From Pseudomonadales bacterium (GTDB taxonomy: Bacteria; Pseudomonadota; Gammaproteobacteria; Pseudomonadales; Azotimanducaceae), in the NCBI GenBank assembly GCA_029244465.1, contig JAQWQN010000103.1, positions 1 to 7,271 on the forward strand: 7,271 nucleotides of DNA, in the 5' to 3' direction. The notes beneath the pieces were generated by a model. That model was not told where the DNA came from, did not search any database, and was given only the letters and a program-made list of their open reading frames with translations. The translations under genes were made by a program, and so were the position numbers. Below, piece after piece: positions 1-5,646 of the stretch; position 1 is the first letter of the stretch, and each line of letters starts with the position of its first letter.

Positions 1-1
1 G

Positions 2-580
2 GGCGGTAAATTGTTCCACCTGATGGAGCTCTCGCCGCTCAATCATCAATTCGTCGCCCTCGAGTCACAGGACCGGCGCGCCGCCCTAATCGCTAACGAC
101 GCCGCTCGATTAGGCCATCACATCACGACAACTATCGGTGATGCCACATCCCTCAATTGGTGGTCTGGCGAACCGTTTTCTCAGATTTTGCTCGACGCGC
201 CCTGCTCAGGGACTGGCACTCTTCGTCGCCATCCCGACATCAAAGTGCTCATAGACCCGACGAGTATCGACGCACACCACGCGAATCAAGTGCAACTACT
301 CAACAATTTATGGTCAACACTGCGACCCGGGGGTACTCTTCTTTATTGTACTTGTTCTCTCTTAGAACAGGAAAACGATAGAGTCATTGAGGTGTTCGTG
401 ACACAGCAATCTGCGGCTCAACAATTCGAGCAACGCAGCCCCAACGTGAGGGCCGTCAACCAAACCATCAGCCTGCCCACAGGCAGGCCAACCAGATATG
501 GTTGGCAACTGCTCCCGACCAATCCGGACACCGACGGGTTTTACTTTTCTCTCCTTAAAAAGCCGCACGACACGACATGA
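2..580 (+). CDS. rsmB: RsmB, 16S rRNA (cytosine-967-C5)-methyltransferase, 3' part
   Basis: This is the C-terminal catalytic part of the SAM-dependent enzyme that makes m5C967 in 16S rRNA. The frame is open at the left edge and begins Gly-Gly-Lys, the end of the SAM-binding motif I (PGGK), so the start lies upstream and the TTG at 11 is only an internal Leu codon. Both catalytic cysteines of the RNA m5C methyltransferase fold are present: the Pro-Cys motif (LDAPCSGTG, Cys codon 203-205) and the Thr-Cys motif (YCTCSLLEQEN, second Cys, codon 353-355). The C-terminus has the usual GWQLLP and DGFYFSLLKK blocks. The N-terminal NusB-like RNA-binding domain is outside the window. The stop codon overlaps the trkA start (ATGA, 577-580), which suggests translational coupling. 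A double hairpin lies inside the gene at 471-506. RsmB is preferred over the related RsmF because of the trkA neighbour and the family-like C-terminus. Confidence 0.96.
   Translation, partial: GGKLFHLMELSPLNHQFVALESQDRRAALIANDAARLGHHITTTIGDATSLNWWSGEPFSQILLDAPCSGTGTLRRHPDIKVLIDPTSIDAHHANQVQLLNNLWSTLRPGGTLLYCTCSLLEQENDRVIEVFVTQQSAAQQFEQRSPNVRAVNQTISLPTGRPTRYGWQLLPTNPDTDGFYFSLLKKPHDTT
471..506 (+). other. Two abutting perfect hairpins inside rsmB
   Basis: Two perfect inverted repeats follow each other and share two bases. The first is GCCTGCC-CACA-GGCAGGC (471-488), a 7-bp stem with a 4-base loop. The second is GCCAACCA-GATA-TGGTTGGC (487-506), an 8-bp stem with a 4-base loop. They fall in the codons for the LPTGRPTRYGW segment, which looks like a variable stretch before the conserved QLLP block, about 70 bases before the trkA start. 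No T-run follows, so this is not an intrinsic terminator. An upstream CAACCA (457-462) could pair with TGGTTG (499-504) as an alternative to the second stem. The inverted repeats are seen directly; any RNA function is inference. Confidence 0.55.
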
Positions 581-1950
581 AAATCCTCATCCTTGGAGCG
601 GGGCAAGTTGGCGGCACCCTCGCTGAAAACTTAGCTAAGGAAGCATTCGACATCTCCTTGGTCGACAACGACGCAGCTAGCTTGCAGGTTCTTGCAGATC
701 GCCTCGATATTCAGACAACAGAGGGGTGGGCAAGTCACCCTGATGTTTTGCGACGCGCTGGCGCCGACGACGCCGATATCATTGTCGCTGTTACCTCGAG
801 TGACGAAGTCAATATGATCGCTTGCCAAGTTTGTTATTCGCTATTCAGAACGCCAACCAAGATTGCTCGAGTTCGTGCGCCTACATACTCGAGTCGAGAG
901 GGGTTTTTCAGCAAAGAGCACATGCCTATCGATGTACTCATTAATCCTGAACGCGTCGTTAAACAACACATTCACGAGCTTCTCAAACACCCCGGCGCTC
1001 TACAGGTTTTAGATTTCGCCGACGGCCGCGTGCAACTCGTCGCAATGCGCGCCTACTATGACGGTCCTCTTGTCGGACAGGCCTTGAGTTTCTTGCGCGA
1101 GCACATGCCGAACGTCGACACACGGGTCGCAGCCATTTTTAGACGTGGGGAGGCGATCATTCCAAAAGGCAGTACCGTCATCGAGGTTGATGACGAAGTC
1201 TTCTTTATCGCCGCCCGCGAACACATCGATGCTGTTATGGGCGAACTGCGTAAAGTTGAGCGCCCGTTCACGCGCATCATGATTGCCGGTGGGGGCAACA
1301 TCGGCGCGTCCCTCGCCGAACAAATTGAAAACGAATACGGCGTAAAACTCTTAGAGTACAGCGCGCAGCGCGCCAAACAGCTCGCTGGGCAACTAACCGA
1401 TACCGTCGTCATTCAAGGCAGCGCGACAGATCGCGATCTTCTTCTCGAGGAGAACATAGAACAGTGCGACGCGTTCTGCGCTGTCACCAATGATGATGAA
1501 GTGAACATCATGTCTTCCCTTATGGCCAAACGTCTCGGCGTGCGACGAGTGATCGCGCTGATCTCTAAACCCGCGTACGTTGACCTTGTCCAGGGAGGTG
1601 AAATCGACATCGCGATTTCGCCCCAACAAGCGACGACAAGCAGTTTATTGTCCCACGTTCGGCGGGCAGATGTGGCGCGCGTTCACAGCTTGAGGAGGGG
1701 CGCGGCAGAGGCAATCGAAGCCATTGCGCACGGCGATTCTAAGAGTTCGAAAGTCGTCGGGCGGCGCATCAGCGAGATCGCCCTGCCACCAGGTACTAAT
1801 ATCGGCGCAATCGTGAGAGGCGCAGAGGTCCTAATTGCTCATGACGATGTCATCGTAGAGCAAGACGACCATGTGATTCTGTTTCTGGTCGATAAGAAAC
1901 ACGTTCGTGCTGTAGAGCGCCTTTTTCAGGTCGGCCTGACCTTTTTCTAA
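577..1950 (+). CDS. trkA: TrkA, NAD-binding regulatory subunit of Trk potassium uptake
   Basis: This is the cytosolic peripheral subunit that binds nucleotide and gates the TrkH potassium channel. At 457 residues it is the normal length for two-repeat TrkA (about 458). The first Rossmann (RCK_N) domain starts at residue 1 with GAGQVG (7-12) and acidic Asp30 at the end of the second strand, followed by the SHPDVLRRAGA block (53-63). A first TrkA_C domain covers about 143-225. The second Rossmann domain has GGGNIG (238-243) with Glu260 in the matching acidic position, then NDDEVN (305-310). A second TrkA_C domain covers about 370-457. The ATG overlaps the rsmB stop and I see no good Shine-Dalgarno sequence, so re-initiation after rsmB is likely. 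trkH follows after 15 bases, so the two subunits are probably made from one transcript. Nothing is missing. Confidence 0.98.
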   Translation: MKILILGAGQVGGTLAENLAKEAFDISLVDNDAASLQVLADRLDIQTTEGWASHPDVLRRAGADDADIIVAVTSSDEVNMIACQVCYSLFRTPTKIARVRAPTYSSREGFFSKEHMPIDVLINPERVVKQHIHELLKHPGALQVLDFADGRVQLVAMRAYYDGPLVGQALSFLREHMPNVDTRVAAIFRRGEAIIPKGSTVIEVDDEVFFIAAREHIDAVMGELRKVERPFTRIMIAGGGNIGASLAEQIENEYGVKLLEYSAQRAKQLAGQLTDTVVIQGSATDRDLLLEENIEQCDAFCAVTNDDEVNIMSSLMAKRLGVRRVIALISKPAYVDLVQGGEIDIAISPQQATTSSLLSHVRRADVARVHSLRRGAAEAIEAIAHGDSKSSKVVGRRISEIALPPGTNIGAIVRGAEVLIAHDDVIVEQDDHVILFLVDKKHVRAVERLFQVGLTFF

Positions 1951-1965
1951 CGAGCGCACCACCAG

Positions 1966-3411
1966 ATGCAACTCGCTGTCATTTTTCGTGTTACCGGAAC
2001 GCTCCTAACGGTTTTTAGCTTTACCTTTCTCGTCCCCGGCCTGATCGCGTTTTTACTCGGTGAGCCCACAGCGCGTACCTTTGGACTCGCTTTCGCCATT
2101 ACATTTGGCGTGGGCCTAACCATGTGGTTGCCACTACGTGGCAAACGTAAGCTGCGCGGGGGAGACGGTTTTCTCATAACCGCACTCTTCTATCTGGGCC
2201 TCGGTCTGTTCGGCGCAATACCCTTCTTTATGAGTTCAAGTACAGACCTATCTTTTACGGACGCAGCATTCGAATCTATGTCTGGCCTAACCACGACGGG
2301 TGCGACCGTCATCACGGGATTAGACGAGTTACCACAATCACTGTTGTTTTATCGCCAGTTACTACAGTGGCTTGGCGGCATGGGGATTATCGTCCTCGCT
2401 GTGGCCATCTTTCCAATTCTCGGTATCGGCGGCATGCAACTCTATCGAACCGAGTCCGCGGGCCCCGTAAAAGACAACAAGCTAACTCCGAGAATCACAG
2501 AAACTGCCAAAGCACTCTGGTACATCTATCTGAGTCTCACGGTTGCTTGTGCCCTTTCGTACTGGGTTGCTGGTATGAGTGTATTCGATGCCGTTTCCCA
2601 CAGCTTTGCCACCGTCGCGATCGGCGGATTCTCAACACATGACGCCAGCATCGGCTTTTTCGAGAGCCCAGCAATAGAGGCTGTGGCCATGGTTTTTATG
2701 CTTCTCTCGGGTATAAATTTTGGACTGCACTTCTTAGTTTGGCGACGTCGTAATGTCATCCACTATCTAAAGGACATGGAGGTACGAATGTATTTGTTTG
2801 TCCTCGCATTTGTCGCCTCAGTTGTGTGCAGCGTGCTCTACCTTTATCCGATGGAAGATGTGGCACCGCTTCGCGATGGTCTCTTTCAAACCATCTCTGT
2901 GGCGACCACGACAGGTTTCACTACTCAGAATTTCAGCGTCTGGCCATCTGTTGCACCGGTTCTGCTCCTATTAGCCGCCTTCGCGGGAGGCTGCGCAGGC
3001 TCTACAGCCGGTGGCATCAAGATGATTCGCGTACTGATGATTTATCTGCAGGGTATGCGCGAAGTCAAACGACTGATTCACCCAAACGGCGTCTTTCCGA
3101 TCAAAATCGGAACAAGCCCTGTTGGCGACCGTTTGGTCGAAGCTGTTTGGAGTTTTTTCAGCGTCTATGTCATCGTATTCCTACTGATGGTGACTCTCAT
3201 CATGGTCGCCGGCAACCTCGACTTTACGACCGCTTTCTCCGCAGTCGGGGCTTGTCTCAATAACTTGGGTCCTGGGCTAGGGGAAGTCGCTTTGAACTAC
3301 TCAAGCCTAAACCCGCCCGTAAAGTGGCTGTTGATGTTCACAATGATGCTTGGACGTCTGGAAATCTTTACCGTTCTCGTTTTACTAACACCAGGCTATT
3401 GGCGACGATAG
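1966..3411 (+). CDS. trkH: TrkH, potassium-translocating membrane subunit
   Basis: This is the inner-membrane pore subunit of the Trk system and partner of TrkA. Its 481 residues match the family (E. coli about 483). Four pore loops with selectivity-filter sequences are visible: SGLTTTG (106-112), ATVAIGGFST (215-224), SVATTTGFTT (311-320) and ACLNNLGPGLG (429-439). Hydrophobic helices flank each loop, starting with about 8-31, 40-58 and 68-90. The Gly-rich intramembrane loop GGCAGSTAGGIK (341-352) that gates the pore is intact. So is the late GRLE (463-466), whose Arg corresponds to the conserved arginine of the fourth repeat. The ribosome binding site before ATG 1966 is weak, which fits coupling to trkA. 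The stop lies 16 bases inside the oppositely oriented acyltransferase gene. TrkH and TrkG cannot be told apart by sequence alone; linkage to trkA favours TrkH. Confidence 0.97.
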   Translation: MQLAVIFRVTGTLLTVFSFTFLVPGLIAFLLGEPTARTFGLAFAITFGVGLTMWLPLRGKRKLRGGDGFLITALFYLGLGLFGAIPFFMSSSTDLSFTDAAFESMSGLTTTGATVITGLDELPQSLLFYRQLLQWLGGMGIIVLAVAIFPILGIGGMQLYRTESAGPVKDNKLTPRITETAKALWYIYLSLTVACALSYWVAGMSVFDAVSHSFATVAIGGFSTHDASIGFFESPAIEAVAMVFMLLSGINFGLHFLVWRRRNVIHYLKDMEVRMYLFVLAFVASVVCSVLYLYPMEDVAPLRDGLFQTISVATTTGFTTQNFSVWPSVAPVLLLLAAFAGGCAGSTAGGIKMIRVLMIYLQGMREVKRLIHPNGVFPIKIGTSPVGDRLVEAVWSFFSVYVIVFLLMVTLIMVAGNLDFTTAFSAVGACLNNLGPGLGEVALNYSSLNPPVKWLLMFTMMLGRLEIFTVLVLLTPGYWRR

Positions 3412-4337
3412 ATATTGGTCTTTCCTAGGTTCGGCGGTCTTTTGAACCGTTTGTATTCCCATTGATACTGTTCAGGGGCAAGTTTAATAACATTTTCAAT
3501 GGCTTCATTGACTGCTCGAGCAGTCGCGACCTGGTGGGCCGACTCGTGGCTCGGACGGACGACTTGCTCGGCAAAATGCGGAAGCTGGAGTGCTTCATAC
3601 GAGAGCCGGTAGTCATACCCTTGCCGCCAGTCTCCCTCTACTTTCGCTACGCGCTGCACCCAACCCAGCACGACCGTCGCCTCTGTCTTAGTGACTAGCT
3701 GATCGACCAAATTCATCGTCAGCGCTGTCTGTCCAAAAAATTCTGTGTAGACACCCGCGCTCCTCGCGGGTACCTGATCTGGAAGAACGGCCAGTAGTCC
3801 ACCATTGCGAAGTATTCGCATGACACTCCGTAATCCGCCAACACCAATGGGATACATCTTGGCGCTAAAACGCTCTCGCGCTTCTAGAATGACCGTTTCT
3901 AGACCGGCAACCTTCGGAGGGTCATAAAGCGCGGCAAGCTCATGTCGTTCACCAAGATGAGCGCAGATCAACTCCCAGTTGCCAATATGCGGAACAAGCA
4001 GCAACACACCCTTCTCCGAGGCTACAGCCTGCTCAAGCACGTCCGCGCCAACAACCTCGACAGATCCCAATAGTTCCTCTTTAGACCAGTGCTTCAATTG
4101 ACCCAACTCAAAAAACATAAGGAACATTTGCTCGAGACTCGATCTAATCAGTCGGTTTATTTCACTATGGCTCAATTCAGGAAAGCAGGCTCGCAGATTG
4201 ATTTCAGTCACCGCCCAAGCCTCGCTTCGACCACAGAACTTTACCAGCAAGCGAGATAACTTCACGGAACGAGCACGACTGAAGCGAGCCACAACTGCCA
4301 GTGAAATCCGAAAAAAGTTCGCGACCCATTCGCTCAC
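3396..4337 (-). CDS. LpxL/HtrB-family lipid A (Kdo-lipid) acyltransferase
   Basis: This inner-membrane-associated enzyme is predicted to add a secondary acyl chain to the lipid A precursor (family Lip_A_acyltrans). From the chosen GTG at 4337 it is 313 residues, close to the usual 295-315. Seen in order: the N-terminal family block NLRACFPELS (47-56), the catalytic H-x4-E motif in PHIGNWEL (His117, Glu122), LPDQVP (185-190), and the C-terminal YQWEYKRFKRPP (291-302). The last is a variant of the common W-x-HRRFK-RP block. The frame stays open upstream to a TTG at 4439, but that extension runs inside tag and reads unlike the family, so GTG 4337 is preferred. The gene follows tag by 46 bases, probably in one unit, and its stop overlaps trkH by 16 bases. 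LpxL, LpxM and LpxP types cannot be separated here, so no symbol is given. I see no strong transmembrane helix. Confidence 0.9.
   Translation of the reverse strand: MSEWVANFFRISLAVVARFSRARSVKLSRLLVKFCGRSEAWAVTEINLRACFPELSHSEINRLIRSSLEQMFLMFFELGQLKHWSKEELLGSVEVVGADVLEQAVASEKGVLLLVPHIGNWELICAHLGERHELAALYDPPKVAGLETVILEARERFSAKMYPIGVGGLRSVMRILRNGGLLAVLPDQVPARSAGVYTEFFGQTALTMNLVDQLVTKTEATVVLGWVQRVAKVEGDWRQGYDYRLSYEALQLPHFAEQVVRPSHESAHQVATARAVNEAIENVIKLAPEQYQWEYKRFKRPPNLGKTNIYRRQ
3510..3525. repeat. 16-bp perfect palindrome within the acyltransferase gene
   Basis: GACTGCTCGAGCAGTC equals its own reverse complement over all 16 bases; the next base pair outward does not match. It sits in codons for an ARAVNEA-type stretch near the C-terminus of the acyltransferase. 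It resembles neither a LexA box nor any other operator I recognise. It may be coincidence. Confidence 0.5.
3753..3771 (-). other. GC-rich hairpin with a Shine-Dalgarno-like loop, inside the acyltransferase gene
   Basis: On the coding (minus) strand the sequence reads ACCCGCG-AGGAG-CGCGGGT, a perfect 7-bp stem with the 5-base loop AGGAG. It encodes PARSAG, just after the conserved LPDQ motif, so it lies in the middle of the gene with no start codon suitably placed for a new product. The inverted repeat is seen directly; a function is not supported. Confidence 0.4.
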
Positions 4338-4362
4338 GATAAGTGATCCAAATTCAGCAACG

Positions 4363-4369
4363 TCCTTCC
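4363..4369 (-). promoter_or_regulatory. Strong Shine-Dalgarno-like GGAAGGA in the tag-acyltransferase spacer
   Basis: The minus strand reads GGAAGGA here, between the tag stop and the acyltransferase GTG. It is 25 bases before that GTG, too far for normal initiation. A TTG at 4351-4349 lies 11 bases downstream in another frame; it would give a five-codon peptide whose TGA (4336-4334) overlaps the GTG. The site may therefore act through coupling or by chance. Confidence 0.35.
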
Positions 4370-4383
4370 GGTCCCTAGCCTCA

Positions 4384-4968
4384 TCAATCGAGTTGAGCTT
4401 GCAGAGAATCGCAGGGAGCAAAGCGCCAGCAATCCTCAATGTGGTCGTTCACCAGCCCAGCACTTTGCATGAAGGCATAACAAATCGTCGGACCCACGAA
4501 CTTAAAACCCACTTTCTTGAGCGCGTTAGACAACGCCATCGATTCATCAGTAAACGCAGGTACCTCGCGAAGAGAGGCATAGGTTTTTGCCTGCGTGGGT
4601 CGAAATTGCCAGATGCGTTCAACAAAATCGTCTGCTTCGAGCGTCAAACGTGCATTATGAATCATGGCCTGTAACTTTCCGCGATGACGAATAATGCCCG
4701 GGTTGTCCAACCAACCAACAACATCTCGTTCACCGCTCGCCGCCAACTTGTCGATGTTAAAGTCGTAAAAAGCCTCCTCCATCGCTGCCCTCTTGCGCAA
4801 TATCGTCAACCAAGACAGTCCCGCCTGCATACCCTCCAACGTGAGGAGTTTGAAAAGGGATTGGGTCTCTGTGATTGGCACTCCCCATTCCTGGTCATGG
4901 TAGGCAACGTAAAGCGCGTCCCCAGTACACCACCCACACCGCATTCGATGGTCAGTCATAGGCTGCAT
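4384..4968 (-). CDS. tag: Tag, DNA-3-methyladenine glycosylase I
   Basis: This cytoplasmic base-excision-repair enzyme removes 3-methyladenine from alkylated DNA, leaving an abasic site. Its 194 residues compare with 187 in E. coli. The zinc snap of the family is complete: Cys11 (RCGW), His24 (AYHDQEWGV), His176 and Cys180 (GLVNDHIEDC). Base-recognition residues match E. coli Tag with an offset of 7: Tyr20, Tyr23, Trp28, Glu45 and Trp53 in LEGMQAGLSW. The late block LKKVGFKFVGPTICYAFMQ is very well conserved. The ATG at 4968 is the first after an in-frame stop. Met4 and Met9 are possible alternatives, and Met9 aligns with the E. coli start; none has a clear Shine-Dalgarno sequence. The gene is divergent from gmhB and is followed on the same strand by the acyltransferase, an order also known next to oriC in Pseudomonas. 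No adaptive-response (Ada box) site was recognised. Confidence 0.98.
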   Translation of the reverse strand: MQPMTDHRMRCGWCTGDALYVAYHDQEWGVPITETQSLFKLLTLEGMQAGLSWLTILRKRAAMEEAFYDFNIDKLAASGERDVVGWLDNPGIIRHRGKLQAMIHNARLTLEADDFVERIWQFRPTQAKTYASLREVPAFTDESMALSNALKKVGFKFVGPTICYAFMQSAGLVNDHIEDCWRFAPCDSLQAQLD

Positions 4969-5079
4969 TGCTCTGTTCGAGGCCCTGTTTCACCGACCTA
5001 GGTGGACAAACCATTCACGGTCCCGTCGGGTTGTGGCAATCTCATTGCGGTCATTTCAGCGCACCTATATATTGATTTT
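4969..5079. other. Divergent intergenic region between tag and gmhB
   Basis: This is the only non-coding stretch longer than 50 bases in the window. It must carry the start signals for both tag (leftward) and gmhB (rightward). Rightward there is a candidate sigma70 promoter at 5045-5073. Leftward the best -35-like hexamer is TTGCCA, on the minus strand at 5039-5034, but no good -10 sits at 16-18 bases, so the tag promoter is undecided. A small inverted repeat, GCAAT-CTC-ATTGC (5036-5048), overlaps the rightward -35. The glyQS genes often found next to tag in related genomes are not here. Confidence 0.6.
5045..5073 (+). promoter_or_regulatory. Candidate sigma70 promoter for gmhB
   Basis: TTGCGG (5045-5050) and TATATT (5068-5073) are separated by exactly 17 bases. 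The -10 matches consensus at 5 of 6 positions and the -35 at 3 of 6. The expected transcription start is near 5080, which is the first base of the ATG at 5080-5082. The message would then be leaderless, or have a 12-base leader if the ATG at 5092 is used. This is a prediction from hexamers only. Confidence 0.4.
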
Positions 5080-5646
5080 ATGAGTTACGCCATGTTACCG
5101 CCCAATCTGTCGCTAGTTTTGCTCGATCGCGACGGGGTCATCAACGCAGACTCTAAAGACTACATCAAAGTTCCAGACGAGTGGACGCCCATTAGCGGCG
5201 CGCTCGAGGCAATCGTGCAGCTACAACAACACGTCAACGTGGCAGTTTGCACCAACCAGTCTGGTATCGACCGAGGATTATTCTCGCTAGATGACCTACA
5301 TGCTATCCATGAAAAGTTTCAGTCTGCATTAACCAGTGCAGGGGGATCACCCATCAGCATCTACTTCTGTCCGCATGGTCCACATTCGGGCTGCAACTGT
5401 AGAAAACCGCGCGCCGGTCTTCTTACCACGGCAATCACTCAGTTCGGGGGAACGCCAAGCTCTACATTATTTGCTGGAGACTCCCCGCGAGACCTAGCAG
5501 CGGCTGAGGCTGCTGGGTGTTTGCCCGTATTACTCCGGACTGGAAACGGCACCGAGACTCTGGCAAGCGCTCACCCCGCCCCCATCACCTTCGATGACTT
5601 ATCCGAGCTGACGACCTCTATTTTGGCCGCTAAACGTCAAGGTTAA
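5080..5646 (+). CDS. gmhB: GmhB, D-glycero-D-manno-heptose 1,7-bisphosphate 7-phosphatase
   Basis: This cytoplasmic HAD-superfamily phosphatase removes the C7 phosphate from heptose 1,7-bisphosphate in the pathway to ADP-heptose for the lipopolysaccharide inner core. From ATG 5080 it has 188 residues. Visible motifs: LLDRDGVIN (nucleophile Asp16, acid/base Asp18), CTNQSG (57-62), the zinc loop CPHGPHSGCNC (Cys97, His99, Cys105, Cys107), the motif III lysine in CRKP (Lys109), and GDSPRD (133-138). The zinc loop is the compact Pseudomonas-like form, shorter than in E. coli. The ATG at 5092 (184 residues) gives an N-terminus that fits family proteins slightly better. The longer frame from GTG 5002 adds a stretch unlike the family and is rejected. 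No clear Shine-Dalgarno sequence precedes either ATG. The last 17 bases overlap the gyrB end. The histidinol-phosphatase part of HisB is related, but no histidine genes are nearby. Anomer preference cannot be read from the sequence. Confidence 0.95.
   Translation: MSYAMLPPNLSLVLLDRDGVINADSKDYIKVPDEWTPISGALEAIVQLQQHVNVAVCTNQSGIDRGLFSLDDLHAIHEKFQSALTSAGGSPISIYFCPHGPHSGCNCRKPRAGLLTTAITQFGGTPSSTLFAGDSPRDLAAAEAAGCLPVLLRTGNGTETLASAHPAPITFDDLSELTTSILAAKRQG

Noticed and set aside
11..13. TTG as the start of the first gene
   Set aside because: The frame is open to the window edge and encodes the Gly-Gly-Lys of the SAM-binding motif just before it, so the gene is cut by the edge.
1056..1412. Open frame of about 118 codons on the minus strand inside trkA
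   Set aside because: It lies opposite strongly conserved TrkA codons, resembles no family I know and has no start signals; it is a shadow frame.
2826..3263. Open frame of about 145 codons in a second plus-strand frame inside trkH
   Set aside because: It overlaps conserved TrkH pore-loop sequence and its translation is rich in Arg, Ser and Cys with no domain pattern.
3428..3453. Possible terminator after trkH (GGTTC/GAACC)
   Set aside because: The stem is only 5 bp with an 11-base loop and lacks a clean T-run; it also lies within the acyltransferase codons.
3510..3525. LexA or quorum-sensing box in the 16-bp palindrome
   Set aside because: The LexA pattern needs CTG and CAG ten bases apart, but here the gap is six; it also does not match a lux box, and it is inside a gene.
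4338..4439. TTG at 4439 as the acyltransferase start
   Set aside because: The extension overlaps the end of tag in another frame and makes the protein longer than the family; a GGTGA-like site upstream keeps it possible but less likely.
4198..4674. Open frame of about 158 codons on the plus strand across tag and the acyltransferase gene
   Set aside because: Both minus-strand genes are certain from their motifs; the plus-strand translation has no recognisable domain.
5002..5079. GTG at 5002 as the gmhB start
   Set aside because: The extra 26 residues do not resemble the family N-terminus, there is no ribosome binding site, and the candidate promoter lies inside this stretch.
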